The position numbers and the translations under genes are program-made. The notes beneath the pieces were generated by a model. That model ran no database searches. It was not told the origin of the DNA and was given only the letters and a program-made list of their open reading frames with translations. 64,000 nucleotides of DNA from Fabrea salina (lineage: Eukaryota > Ciliophora > Heterotrichea > Heterotrichida > Fabreidae): contig JALIHJ010000010.1 of NCBI GenBank assembly GCA_022984795.1, forward strand, positions 186,001 to 250,000. Direction: 5' to 3'. Below, in pieces: positions 1 to 9,625 of this stretch (position 1 is the stretch's first letter; each line of letters starts with the position of its first letter).

Positions 1-2338
1 CGTTTCCGTTTGAAAACAACAGTTGGGTTCTGTCTTTGAGGTATCTTATTATGGTTCCTTGGGAGGTTATGGCCCTTCCGGTTTCCTGGGCTGATTCTTT
101 TTGCAGAGTTTGGAGTCTTTCTTGCATGCGGGAAGGTGTGAGTTGTTGGTAGATTTCTCCAGAACTCAAAAACTTCACACTGAGTCCTAGAGGAAGAGTA
201 TGGGTGTAAGAGCACCCTAAGTTGTTTATTTCTACACTAACTCTAGAACGGTCTTGGAAGTAAGCCCAGAACTCATGCAAGTACTCACTTGGCCGCACTC
301 CCATTATGACTGAGTCCTTCATAACTATAGGTTTGAACTTGCTGGTGTAGAGTTTTTCGCGTTCTCTTTCGTCAGGTATTCTGGGCCCAACTGCATACTC
401 TATCATCTTCATTACACTTCCGTCGTTAGGCAGCAGTAGTTGGTCTCTTTGCAGAAGAGGCCCTACTTTGCCTTCATCTACGTCTAGGAACTCATTGGGC
501 ATTCCTTCTTCTTTGAAGTAAGCGTACCACTGTTGCAAGTTAGGCTTTACTTTCCACTCCCCCCTCCACTCACGTTGACTGGTTCTTTCAAGCCCATACC
601 CGTGGTAAACTGCCAGGTATAAACAGTCGTTTCTGGGGTTGTATTTGGCACACACTTCAGGCTGGAATAAAAGTTCTTTAGATATAACCTGTTTTAAAAT
701 AGCTGTAGATAGCCTTTCTGAGTACTCACGGTCCGAAAAGTCCCAGTTTAACCAGGAGCAAACTTCTCTAAGAGCTTCTTCGAAAAAGGTTATTGAAAGC
801 GCCCTTTCTGTTTCCTCAATTGAAAGATTTGAAAAGGGGTAAATTTCGCACTTTTCAGAAGCACGCAGCTGCTCTGACTTCTGTGGAACAGGCGGCATAA
901 GGGTTCTGTTGATTCCTGGAACAGTCTGGTTGCTTACAAACTTGTTTTGCAAACTCTGTAATTGGTTTTGTAGTTTGGCTCCTGTAATGTTTTGCTGAAC
1001 GCTGTCTTGCTGGTCTACGTACTCAGTAACTTCCATTTCGCTAGAAACAGAGTCACACACAAAGTTCTTAATCATGCAGGCTAGTATGTACTCTGCTGAA
1101 ACGTACTTTTCAAAGGGACTTGTAAGCAAATGGTAGTATTCTTTGAAGTTCCAAACCCTAGAAGTGTCATCCACACTTGAAATCTTAGGTTCTAAGTTAA
1201 GTGCTAGTTCCTCTCTGGTAGCTGACAACTTTGAGGCTGGTCTTTGTTCAGTGTCTTCTTGAGGAGTTTCTTCTTGGGTGGTTTCTAAAGGATACAGTGG
1301 ATTTACCTTTGTGTTTTTTTCCCAGTTAAAGTACTTTCTGAAGTTTTCAGAGATAACTAAAACCATTTCAAGAAGTTTGACACAAAACATCTCACTGTGC
1401 TCTAGAGGAACTTCTTGAGCTTCTTCTTCTTGGACTTCTTCTTTTTTGGCTTTCTTTTTGGCTTCTTCTTTCTTTTTGTCTTCAGGCTCTTTTAACTTGC
1501 GGACCAGCCTAAGAGCTTCTTCTGTTCTTTTAGAAGTTTCTTCTGGCGAAGTACTTCTTGCAATGTTGCTTTCTCCTATGTTGCTTCCCCTTCTGATAAA
1601 TCTTCTTTCAGTAGTTTGTTCTTCCTGGACTTCTTCAGAGTACTCAAGTACAAAAGGAGTGAACTGGCGCAACAAACTGTTTTTAGGTGACTTCCAACTA
1701 GAGTTTTGTAGCTGCCTCCAAAGGTCAGGGTAGTCAGGAGGGATCACAGGTTCTTCTGCTTCTTCTTGGTTTTCGAGTTTGGTTTGGTACTCATTCCAGA
1801 TTTCTTCAATTTTCTGTTTGAGTTCAGAACTGCTGTGTCTTACGTAAATGCAAAAGTGAACAGTTTCATTTTGTTCAATGAGTGCATCAGCTTCCTCTTG
1901 GGTGGAGGGGTAGTCCTTTACCAAGTACATAGCATCTGCACAAGTTTCGTCCAGTGTTTCAATTTCGGGTGGTGGGAGTCCTTTTTCTTCGTTTTCAGCT
2001 TTTAGCTTTTGAGCGGCTTCGATTCTTGAAAGAAGTTCCTTTTTGGCTTTGCGTCCCTGCACATCTAGCCAAAAAACTTTGTCTTTGTAAGACTTTGCAA
2101 GCTGGAAGGCTGAAATTTGGCTGTCGCTGGAGTCTGGTATGTAAAAGCCTTTTTCCCGGGCATGGGTGACAAGGTCTTGGCGAGTAATGACTGTGAAGGG
2201 AGAAGTAGGAAAGTGAGTTTCTAGTTCGGCTACAAAAGGGTGCCACTGGATACTTATGCAAAGCCGACTCCACTCTGGAAGACTTGCAAGGTCTACTTCT
2301 TCTTCTTGCTTTTTGTCGTCTTTTCGCTTTGCAGGCAT
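1..2338 (-). CDS. SPAG17/PF6-like central-apparatus protein (partial)
   Basis: An uninterrupted minus-strand frame starts at the ATG at 2336-2338 and runs off the left edge after about 779 codons, so the C-terminus is missing. The N-terminal half is charged, with K/E-rich coiled-coil stretches around residues 285-310. Near the window edge are short beta-type repeats with glycine turns, such as GTIIRYLKDRTQLLFSNGN, of the kind that recur in SPAG17/PF6. In that family the protein belongs to the C1a projection of the axonemal central pair and supports ciliary beating. The assignment rests on the repeat style and general layout, not on a diagnostic domain; another large axonemal protein is possible. 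The upstream gene on the same strand ends only 29 bp before the start. Confidence 0.55.
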   Translation of the reverse strand, partial: MPAKRKDDKKQEEEVDLASLPEWSRLCISIQWHPFVAELETHFPTSPFTVITRQDLVTHAREKGFYIPDSSDSQISAFQLAKSYKDKVFWLDVQGRKAKKELLSRIEAAQKLKAENEEKGLPPPEIETLDETCADAMYLVKDYPSTQEEADALIEQNETVHFCIYVRHSSSELKQKIEEIWNEYQTKLENQEEAEEPVIPPDYPDLWRQLQNSSWKSPKNSLLRQFTPFVLEYSEEVQEEQTTERRFIRRGSNIGESNIARSTSPEETSKRTEEALRLVRKLKEPEDKKKEEAKKKAKKEEVQEEEAQEVPLEHSEMFCVKLLEMVLVISENFRKYFNWEKNTKVNPLYPLETTQEETPQEDTEQRPASKLSATREELALNLEPKISSVDDTSRVWNFKEYYHLLTSPFEKYVSAEYILACMIKNFVCDSVSSEMEVTEYVDQQDSVQQNITGAKLQNQLQSLQNKFVSNQTVPGINRTLMPPVPQKSEQLRASEKCEIYPFSNLSIEETERALSITFFEEALREVCSWLNWDFSDREYSERLSTAILKQVISKELLFQPEVCAKYNPRNDCLYLAVYHGYGLERTSQREWRGEWKVKPNLQQWYAYFKEEGMPNEFLDVDEGKVGPLLQRDQLLLPNDGSVMKMIEYAVGPRIPDEREREKLYTSKFKPIVMKDSVIMGVRPSEYLHEFWAYFQDRSRVSVEINNLGCSYTHTLPLGLSVKFLSSGEIYQQLTPSRMQERLQTLQKESAQETGRAITSQGTIIRYLKDRTQLLFSNGN

Positions 2339-2367
2339 TTAACTGATATTAAATTCAATATCCTTAA

Positions 2368-3171
2368 CTAAATTGAAAGAATTAAAAACATAACAGAGAG
2401 GCCCAGGCACAAACCACTTGAGTAATACACAGTCCTACCGTTCAAGCTTTGGATGCTTCGAACGTTACCTGTTGAATCTGGGTCACTAGAGTCCAAAACC
2501 AAGAGGTTTTCAAAGTTCTTCATTTGTTCAAAGCTCACCCACTGTTCAGTTTCAAACACATACCACAGCACGTTTTCTTCACAGTCAGGTTTGTTCATAG
2601 ACCCAGAGTAAAAAAAATACTTGTCGTCAGGGTCAACTATAGCAAGCAAATTCACGTTGGAGTCGCTGGGCAAAGTGTTGTTTTGGTTGCTGGTAGGCAA
2701 GCTAGACACTTCTATCGAGTCCATGAAGTAACTGGGGTCTCCAGGCCGGATCATGACTGAAACCACTGCTTTTTTAGGGAAGTCCACCGTAAAGTCTGAG
2801 TCGTCGATTGTGTGAAAGATCTGCATTTCCATTTTGCTGGGATACCCGTCAAAGAAGTGTTCGCTAGGCATGTGGAACTCAATTTTGTTTGTAAGGAATT
2901 TGCGTTCCTTTTCGTCCTTGTCTTCCACAGTTATGTAGCCGAAGTCTCCTTCTATGTAAATGACGTTTCCGTCGTTGGCTACAGTGCGGGAAGCTGTTTT
3001 TCCGTAGTAGTAAACTTTCATGAAGTAGTCACTTCCCAGGTCCGATGTATCTCCTGTGTCAATATCAATCGGAGACTGTTCGTTCCCAGTTTTACAGGTT
3101 TCTGGCCAGTCTTCGCCTCCCTGGGCGTAGCTCCATGCACTAGTACCGACTGCAAGTAATAATATTAGCAT
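2368..3171 (-). CDS. Alpha-carbonic-anhydrase-like protein, probably inactive
   Basis: 267 aa. A signal peptide (MLILLLAVGTSA) precedes the alpha-CA start motif WSYAQGGEDWPETC and QSPIDI; the hydrophobic C-terminal tail (GLCLGLSVMFLILSI) suggests GPI anchoring. The family normally hydrates CO2 using zinc held by three His. Aligning FHFHxPSE of active enzymes with EFHMPSEH here gives Glu for the first His and keeps the second; MEMQIFH puts Gln where the third His should be. The threonine gatekeeper region reads GSMNKPD instead of GSLTTPP. I infer a secreted or surface-anchored, catalytically dead CA-related protein, perhaps for binding. The cysteines resemble the usual disulfide pair. Start chosen because it opens the signal peptide. 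Confidence 0.85.
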   Translation of the reverse strand: MLILLLAVGTSAWSYAQGGEDWPETCKTGNEQSPIDIDTGDTSDLGSDYFMKVYYYGKTASRTVANDGNVIYIEGDFGYITVEDKDEKERKFLTNKIEFHMPSEHFFDGYPSKMEMQIFHTIDDSDFTVDFPKKAVVSVMIRPGDPSYFMDSIEVSSLPTSNQNNTLPSDSNVNLLAIVDPDDKYFFYSGSMNKPDCEENVLWYVFETEQWVSFEQMKNFENLLVLDSSDPDSTGNVRSIQSLNGRTVYYSSGLCLGLSVMFLILSI

Positions 3172-3215
3172 TATTAGCCTAGAGTATGTAAAATATTAAT
3201 TAGTACAGTTATGTC

Positions 3216-6050
3216 TTAAAAATAATCTTCAACCAAACTTTCACTCTCAAAGAAAGGCCCACTGAACAAAGCGTTGTGGGTTTTATAAGCGTCAATGAAA
3301 ATGTCGCTGGCGTGGCTGTCCTGCTCCCAGTCTTCTTGAGTTTTCTTGTCCACAGATTGACTTGCTACGGTTTCGTCTGATACTTCTGAATTAAGACTTA
3401 AGGACTTTCTGAGTTTTCCTGAAGAAGGTGACCTATATAAAAAAACCTGATCCGATGACGAAGGTTCGTTTTTAGCTTTGAATGGGTCTTCTTTAGGCTT
3501 TGATGTTTGAACTATCAAAGAAGCCCTCATAGGTTTAACTGGGCTGGGAGAGTGAAGGGACTCCTCAGTTAGTTTGAAGTTTTGGATAAACAAAGGTGCT
3601 TGGTAAAAAGTCTTATCCCAGTCGAACCTTTTTTGCTTGATTTCCTCTGAACTTAAGAACTTAGGTTTGCATTGGAACTTCCCTTTTCGAAGAACAAAAA
3701 TCAATATAATTAACACAGAAGCTAAAAAGCTTACTACAAGGACTTCTGAGTTTGCTTCTTTTGCAAAGTTTTGCATTTTTTTGTATTGTTGTAATGGAAG
3801 CGTTACTTTTAATGGCAAAGGCTTTATGTGAGTTTCAAAATAAACCCAAATGTCCACTTCTTCTAAAAGAGTTATGAAGTCTGGAACATAACTCAGCTTT
3901 ATATAAAAGCCTTTTCCCCTTTCTAGTTCAATTTTTTTGCCGCAATTTTTAAGAAAAACTCCTTTTAGATGGCAAACTCCTTGCTGCAGCCAAATTCCTT
4001 TTATTTGGATTTTTTGGTGTCCTTTGTTGTGGAAGAAAAATTCTCTGTGGAATGCAGTTTGATTTTTCATTTCGTCTAAAGTTACATCAAACCTTAAAGG
4101 GGAACCTAGTTCTAAGTCAGGAAGAATAGAGTTCCCGTGGACTTCAATAGCTTGCAAAGGCGCTAAGTTAGACCTTATAAGCACCTTAGCAGCAAAAGAA
4201 CCTGGAAAAGAGGGCTGGAAAATTACTGGAATATCTACTGACTCTCCTGGACTTAGAGTGTGTTCTTGGGTGTCTTTTAAAAAGAATGCTAGTTGTTCTC
4301 GACTAGACCTTAAAGAGTCAGGCAAGTAAACTTTGTTAGAGTCCCAAAAAGCTAGTTTTTCTAACAGCGAAGGGTTAGTTGTTTCTCGGTAAGGAGGAGG
4401 TGCTGCATAGGTGAGCTTTTTAATTATGGGGTCTTCTTCTTTGGTGCAAATTCTTTTAGAAACGTCGAAAGTTGCCAAGTGCACACTAAAAATAAGTTGT
4501 TGACCTGTAGGGTTGTGGACAGGTATGGTTGTTTCTAGGCGTTGGTAAGCTTCTAGGGTGCCAAAGTTTACTTGCTGAGGCGACATAGGCGGAGGAGACA
4601 ACTTGGTTTCAACATGTGCCGATATAACTCCTACATCAGTGTCCATGTAAATTTCTGAAGTTATGGTTTGGGTGTTGTTTTCGCTTAAGCTTTTGAGTTC
4701 TTTACAAGTAACTGACTTTTGTGGGAGTTTGGAAATAGCAAGGGGAGTTAGGATTTCTAGGGATATAAACTCAGCAGTTTGGTAAGGAAGCAAGTAAGTG
4801 GTTAAGAGTTTGCCTTTAAAAAGAGGATTTTTCAACTGAATTCCATGGACAGTTACTGGAACTGGATAAGTGCTTGAAGCTTTGACTTCAAAAGGTTTTT
4901 CAGGCAACACTTCAAAGTTGGTGTTATCTAAAAGCACTGTTCCTGAAAGTGGTTGGTAAACTAGTTGAAGACTCCAAGTAGTAAGGTTAGTAACTAAAAA
5001 GATCTTTGCACTTGACTCTGGAACAGCCTTTAAGTTCACATGCAGGTGGAGTTGGGATTCAGTGAATAAAACAGGAAGGTACTCTGAAACTTGCACTCCT
5101 AAAGAGCCCTGATAGTCTATCATATCAATGTGCAAGTCGTTCTTAGAAGGGTTGGAAAGAGTAATATGTACATACAAGTCACTGCCCAGAACCACTTTTC
5201 CCAAGTCTTCTTTTTTCCTACATTTTCTTCCATCGATATAGCAGTCTACCTCTCCATTCCATACTTCGAACTCAATGTATATAATTCCTAGGTTAGTTCT
5301 AACTGGGAAGTAGTGTGTGTAAGTTCCTTCGAATTTGAGAGGGCTGAAAAGCAAAACAGAACCTTTTGAATTTGGAGGAATTTGACTTTGCAGAATTTGG
5401 CCTTCTACTGAATGGTCTTCAAGTTGTAGAAGCTGCAGAGTTTGATTAAAGTTATTTTTAATAGTGACTTCTTGTTTTTGGGGGCCTTTTGGGAAAAAGG
5501 AAACTTTCGATACGGAAAACAAATTATATACAACTTTTGCACTGAAAGGAATGCTGAAGTGAAAGTCTCCTAATTGCAAACTGAAATTGCCCCTGAAGAC
5601 GCCTTGTTCTTTAGGACTAAAAGTCAGCTTGCCTATTTCAAAGTTGGGTGTTTTGGGAGGAATTCTGTTTAATGTTTGGGTGAAAGTAGTGTATGAGCAG
5701 TTCTTTGTTGCAGTGATTTCCACTGGGTGTGGCTTGTTGTTGGAGGCATATATGCTTAGAGTTAGGGGTGTTTCTTCAGTTATGATTCCAAAATCTAAGT
5801 ACTGAGTCAGTAGTATTTCTTTGGTGCTTTGATTGCTTGAAAAACTCGGACTAGTTTTAGATTCTTTTTGAAGCTCTGACTTGTAAAACCTGCTAACAGA
5901 ATGCAGCTCTTCCAATGCAGCATGCCGGCCTATTATTTGAAGCACATCACTTGAATGCTTGTCATAGGTAGGTTTATACAAGTTTACTTGGGTACTTGTG
6001 TGTTCTGAAATTACATTTGCGATCAATAGAACGATTCCAAAGACTTTCAT
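3216..6050 (-). CDS. TMEM131-like secretory-pathway membrane protein
   Basis: 944 aa. A signal peptide is followed by a long luminal part made of repeated immunoglobulin/MSP-like segments with the LDFG/VNFG signature (for example YLDFGIITEETPLTL and QQVNFGTLEAYQRLET), many N-glycosylation sequons, one transmembrane helix near residue 785 (VLVVSFLASVLIILIFVL) and a basic, Ser-rich cytosolic tail of about 140 residues. This layout is that of TMEM131/TMEM131L, which in animals bind cargo such as procollagen and COPII/TRAPP machinery. Here it is inferred to assist export of secreted proteins. Homology was judged from architecture and the repeated FG motif; the tail is not recognisable. It lies 44 bp upstream of the CA-like gene on the same strand. 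Confidence 0.65.
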   Translation of the reverse strand: MKVFGIVLLIANVISEHTSTQVNLYKPTYDKHSSDVLQIIGRHAALEELHSVSRFYKSELQKESKTSPSFSSNQSTKEILLTQYLDFGIITEETPLTLSIYASNNKPHPVEITATKNCSYTTFTQTLNRIPPKTPNFEIGKLTFSPKEQGVFRGNFSLQLGDFHFSIPFSAKVVYNLFSVSKVSFFPKGPQKQEVTIKNNFNQTLQLLQLEDHSVEGQILQSQIPPNSKGSVLLFSPLKFEGTYTHYFPVRTNLGIIYIEFEVWNGEVDCYIDGRKCRKKEDLGKVVLGSDLYVHITLSNPSKNDLHIDMIDYQGSLGVQVSEYLPVLFTESQLHLHVNLKAVPESSAKIFLVTNLTTWSLQLVYQPLSGTVLLDNTNFEVLPEKPFEVKASSTYPVPVTVHGIQLKNPLFKGKLLTTYLLPYQTAEFISLEILTPLAISKLPQKSVTCKELKSLSENNTQTITSEIYMDTDVGVISAHVETKLSPPPMSPQQVNFGTLEAYQRLETTIPVHNPTGQQLIFSVHLATFDVSKRICTKEEDPIIKKLTYAAPPPYRETTNPSLLEKLAFWDSNKVYLPDSLRSSREQLAFFLKDTQEHTLSPGESVDIPVIFQPSFPGSFAAKVLIRSNLAPLQAIEVHGNSILPDLELGSPLRFDVTLDEMKNQTAFHREFFFHNKGHQKIQIKGIWLQQGVCHLKGVFLKNCGKKIELERGKGFYIKLSYVPDFITLLEEVDIWVYFETHIKPLPLKVTLPLQQYKKMQNFAKEANSEVLVVSFLASVLIILIFVLRKGKFQCKPKFLSSEEIKQKRFDWDKTFYQAPLFIQNFKLTEESLHSPSPVKPMRASLIVQTSKPKEDPFKAKNEPSSSDQVFLYRSPSSGKLRKSLSLNSEVSDETVASQSVDKKTQEDWEQDSHASDIFIDAYKTHNALFSGPFFESESLVEDYF

Positions 6051-6138
6051 TAAATATTATATTTTACTTAAGAAGTATCTATTATTAGTCTGATTAATTA
6101 CTGCCAACTCAAATGGAAATTTGATGGAAGAATTATAA

Positions 6139-7716
6139 TTAAGTAAATACAAATTCTCCTTGGGTAGCATCCAGCAGTTGCTTAGAGGAAGTTTCAGGGA
6201 ATTCACTAAAGAACTCAATGTAAATTGTCATGGCAAGGTCAAACACTGAAGAGTTGCTGCAAGAGTCAATTATACTTTCTAGTTTAGACAAACACCCAGA
6301 CTCCTCAAAGGTGTCTTTTGCTTTGTTTTGCAAATTGTCTGACCTCTCAGCATCCTCCAACCCAGCAACTAAGAGTCGAAACCCTATGTCTAAAACATCT
6401 TTCATATAACTGCTGTCTACTTCATCCATTGCAGTGCGCAGTTTGTCCATAACCCCTACTTCCACCAACTTCATTTTCTCTTTAGGCAGTCCTTCTTTCA
6501 ACAAGTTAACTACCATGTAGGCACATTCTTTCCTAACTTTCAAGTCTTGGTCGACAAGTCCTTCTATGCACAGTTTCAGAATTCCGTGGTTAACGAACTT
6601 CTTTATTTGGGTTTTAGTTCCTGCAGTTAAGTTGCTTAGTGCCCAAAACACTTTAGTTCTGATATTTCTGTCAGGATGGTTCACCAGAGGCATTAGTTTG
6701 TCAAGTACTCCGTTTTCAAGCATAATTTGTGTTTGCTTGTCAGTTCCCCCCATTATGTTGCCTACTACACAAATAGAAGTCCTTAAAGTTTCTAGGTCTT
6801 GGGACTTAAGGTAGCTCAAAGCAACTTTGTCTAAGTTGTTGTCGATCACTAAAGTAATGTGAGCCTCTTCGAAGCTTGTAAGTAGTTTAAGGGAGTACAA
6901 GCAATCTTTTGTGAGTTGGTCCTTGTTTGCAGATATAAGAACTTTGATCCACTGGAGCATTTGGTGTATAGAATCAAGAGGGAGTACTTCTGCTTCTCTT
7001 AAAAGCACAAACAAAAAGAAACCAAGGTTTTCAAAAGCTTCTTCCTCAGTGGCTTGTTCCATGAACTCAACGAGTTCCTGCAGCACTCCTGAGTTAATTT
7101 GGTCTCTTCTGAATTTAGAAGAGTCATGTCCTAAGTTAGCCAAACCTAGTACAGCATAAGAAAAAGTCTTGGAGTCCTTAACGCCACTTTGCAGTAGCCG
7201 AATATACGAAACATCATATATTTCTAAGATGTCATCCCTTGGCAAAGTAAATACATTAGCCAGCATTGCAAAGCATAAAAGCTTGACTTCTAGGTCTTGT
7301 GTTTTCTCAGCAGTTTCCCTTATAACGGGAACTAAGTTTGCTTGGACAAAGCATTTAAGAGAATTTGTGTTTGCTTCAATAAAGCACAAAAGTGTATCCA
7401 ACACTCCACTTTTGACTTCTGGAGGGGACACTGCAAGCATATCTTTGAGGATGCTTAGTTTTTCAGACAAAGAAAGCTCTGAGTTGTTTAGTTGTGGGTT
7501 GTTTTGTTTGAGCACAAGTGGCACTTCAAAAAGTTCTTGTCTGTCCGACAAGTTCATTTGGTTGCTTGACATTTGTGCCCTGCGCTTTTTAACCCTGAGT
7601 TCGCGTTTTTGTCTTCTTAGTTCAACAGCAAAGGCATGTCTTTTTTCAGCAAGTTCTTGAAGGTCTATTTGCTGGAACTTTTCTTGGCGCCTTTGGGATC
7701 TAGTTTTGTAGTCCAT
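6139..7716 (-). CDS. Importin subunit alpha
   Basis: 525 aa. An N-terminal importin-beta-binding region rich in Arg/Lys (RRQ..., VELRRQKRELRVKKRR, residues about 8-50) is followed by a stack of armadillo repeats through residue about 500. The major NLS-site type repeat VFWALSNLTAGTKTQIKKF carries the W...N array that grips the NLS backbone. The protein bridges NLS cargo and importin beta for nuclear import. The length is typical of the family. The gene lies between CDC20-like (34 bp downstream) and TMEM131-like (88 bp upstream) genes, all on the minus strand, with no functional link apparent. Confidence 0.92.
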   Translation of the reverse strand: MDYKTRSQRRQEKFQQIDLQELAEKRHAFAVELRRQKRELRVKKRRAQMSSNQMNLSDRQELFEVPLVLKQNNPQLNNSELSLSEKLSILKDMLAVSPPEVKSGVLDTLLCFIEANTNSLKCFVQANLVPVIRETAEKTQDLEVKLLCFAMLANVFTLPRDDILEIYDVSYIRLLQSGVKDSKTFSYAVLGLANLGHDSSKFRRDQINSGVLQELVEFMEQATEEEAFENLGFFLFVLLREAEVLPLDSIHQMLQWIKVLISANKDQLTKDCLYSLKLLTSFEEAHITLVIDNNLDKVALSYLKSQDLETLRTSICVVGNIMGGTDKQTQIMLENGVLDKLMPLVNHPDRNIRTKVFWALSNLTAGTKTQIKKFVNHGILKLCIEGLVDQDLKVRKECAYMVVNLLKEGLPKEKMKLVEVGVMDKLRTAMDEVDSSYMKDVLDIGFRLLVAGLEDAERSDNLQNKAKDTFEESGCLSKLESIIDSCSNSSVFDLAMTIYIEFFSEFPETSSKQLLDATQGEFVFT

Positions 7717-7750
7717 TTTTAAACAGCCACTTAAAAACTTTGTACATTAT

Positions 7751-8905
7751 TTAACGCAATTCTTTTAAAAAGCCTAATTGGCTTTGGGGATGTTTCTGTT
7801 TCTTGAACAAGTTCCAAAAGTGCATGCTTTGGTCTGCAGACACAGTCACCACATCTTTTTCGTCAGGCGAAAGGTCAGCGTAAAGGACTTTTTTAAAGTG
7901 ACTTTTAAGTGTTCCTTTTAAAGACAAACTTGGAAACTCCCAAACACATACCTCGTTTCCAGGGTTTCCGTGTCCCGAAACTAACTCTTTAGAGTTCCTC
8001 GAAAACAACAAACAGCAAACTTGAGACTCTGTTGTGCTTTCTGTGACAATTTCCTCCAAAAGAGTGTTCCACACACATATTTTTCTGTCTGGACTTCCAG
8101 TACATAAGTACCTGTCTGAGTAAGGCGACCAAACTAAAGTTCTTACTCCTGTGCAGTTTGTTTTAAGAGTGCAAAGGGGTTCTTTTGTGTCTAAGCTCCA
8201 TATCTTTACAGAGTTGTCTGTGCTTCCTGAAGCACAGTACCTTCCTGAGGGGTCCCAGTCTAAACTGCAAACTCCTTTAGTGTGTCCTTTAGTGGTCAAA
8301 AAGCAACTTGGACTCCGAATGTCGTGGTGCAGAATATATCCGTCTAGTGAGCCTGACGTAAGCAGGTTTTGGTTCCAGGATAAACACCCTGGCTTGGTTT
8401 TGTGGCCTTTTAACTTCTGAGTGACTTTTTGGGTCTCCAGGTCAAACAAAAGAATTGAACCCGACTTTAAAGAAAGAGCTATTTTAGAGTCGGAGTTCTT
8501 CCACTTGATAGCTGCAAACGAAGAGTAAAAAGGAGCACTGACTAGTTTAACGTCCTCTGAGGACGAGTCCCAAATGTATATGCACTTATTAAGAGCCACT
8601 CCCAGAAGTCCGTCTTTGTTCCACTCGAATAAATTCGAATAGAAATCATCCTTCAACCCAGGAGTGTCTATTATTTTATAAGGCTTTTTGGGAAAGGCAC
8701 TGATGGACTTGTACTCTCTGCAAACCTGAGGATTGAAGATCTCTTGCCTTAGGATTTCTTGATAGCAATTCCTACTTGAACCCAGGGACTCTGAAACTTC
8801 CCAAGCACTAGGCAAGTCAAAATACCTTGAACGAAACCCTTTTTGGGTTTGCAGTCTTTCAAAAACTTTAGTAGTGGAATCAAAAGACTTCAATGGTTTT
8901 GGCAT
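7751..8905 (-). CDS. CDC20/CDH1-family APC/C activator-like WD40 protein
   Basis: 384 aa, shorter than usual (about 450-500). The signature preceding the propeller is recognisable as KKPYKIIDTPGLKDDFYSNLFEW (given as two overlapping pieces: KIIDTPGLKDDF and FYSNLFEW), followed by seven WD40 blades, including GHTKGVCSLDWDPSGRYCAS. The family brings substrates to the anaphase-promoting complex. The N-terminal C-box, normally DR(F/Y)IPxR, is degenerate here (SRYFDLPSAW), and the protein ends in Leu-Arg rather than the canonical Ile-Arg tail. It could be an active but diverged activator or a meiosis/paralog form. The start is the only Met before the conserved region and lies 32 bp from the divergent VTI1 start. 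Confidence 0.82.
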   Translation of the reverse strand: MPKPLKSFDSTTKVFERLQTQKGFRSRYFDLPSAWEVSESLGSSRNCYQEILRQEIFNPQVCREYKSISAFPKKPYKIIDTPGLKDDFYSNLFEWNKDGLLGVALNKCIYIWDSSSEDVKLVSAPFYSSFAAIKWKNSDSKIALSLKSGSILLFDLETQKVTQKLKGHKTKPGCLSWNQNLLTSGSLDGYILHHDIRSPSCFLTTKGHTKGVCSLDWDPSGRYCASGSTDNSVKIWSLDTKEPLCTLKTNCTGVRTLVWSPYSDRYLCTGSPDRKICVWNTLLEEIVTESTTESQVCCLLFSRNSKELVSGHGNPGNEVCVWEFPSLSLKGTLKSHFKKVLYADLSPDEKDVVTVSADQSMHFWNLFKKQKHPQSQLGFLKELR

Positions 8906-8937
8906 TTATGTAAGTCTTTGGAAAACTTAAACAAAAA
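8906..8937. promoter_or_regulatory. 32-bp shared upstream region of CDC20-like and VTI1
   Basis: The only non-coding DNA between two divergent start codons. It is A/T-rich with a run of A directly before the VTI1 ATG. Any common promoter must be this short or extend into coding sequence. Confidence 0.5.
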
Positions 8938-9624
8938 ATGTCTGAAATGTACCAAAGCTTCCAAGAAGACTTCTGCAAATACCTTAATAACATCCAAAAA
9001 AAGACCCAAGCCTTCACTACGCAGAGCAGAGAACTCAAGGAGTTAGCTCTTAACGAAGGAGCTAACGAAATCAGAGAAGCTGAAAAATGCGTAATTTCTA
9101 AGTAGCTGCGGCAAATGGAAATAGAGGTTTCAATGATGCAAGCAAGCTCCTCCACCCACCTCAAACAACAAGTCAGGAAGTACCGTGAAGACTTTGAACA
9201 GGCCAAACGCTCCTTCAGACGCGAAGAAACTACCTACGCCGAGCAAAAGTCCAAGGAAACTCTTATGGGAGCCCGACTAGACAACGTAAGTCCTAGACAG
9301 GGTCTTTCAGGAGAGTACCGAGAGAGACTACTGAACACTAACATGATGGCTATGGAGCAACACGCAAAACTCGAACAAGGCAAAAGAACAGCACTTGAAG
9401 CTGAAGGAGTTGCAATTGAAACCATGAAAAACCTGCAAGGCCAGCGTGAGCAACTTGAACGAGCTAGTTACAATAACCGAGACATTGCTGACAACTTGTC
9501 CAGAAGCAACAAACTCATTACTACCATGACCAAAAGGGCCATTGCAAACAAAGCTATTATGTTCGGTGTGATTGCACTTATGGTTTTGCTCATGATTTTT
9601 ATTGTTTATATGAAAGTAAGTTAA
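8938..9624 (+). CDS. VTI1-type Qb-SNARE
   Basis: Two exons, 8938-9090 and 9106-9624, joined across a 15-nt intron in phase 0; product 223 aa. The N-terminal helical region contains REAEK-C-LRQMEIEVSMM, the family motif that is split exactly at the intron. The SNARE helix (about residues 130-190, with central Gln in the LERASYNNRDIADNL area) is followed by one C-terminal transmembrane anchor (MFGVIALMVLLMIFIVYM). VTI1 works in fusion at the Golgi, endosome and vacuole. Its stop codon lies one base from the stop of the convergent cotransporter gene. Unspliced RNA would terminate at the intron's TAG. Confidence 0.9.
9091..9105 (+). other. 15-nt intron in VTI1
   Basis: GTAATTTCTAAGTAG; phase 0, in-frame TAG. 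Removal joins EAEKC to LRQMEIEV, the conserved SNARE N-terminal motif. Confidence 0.93.
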
Positions 9625-9625
9625 T

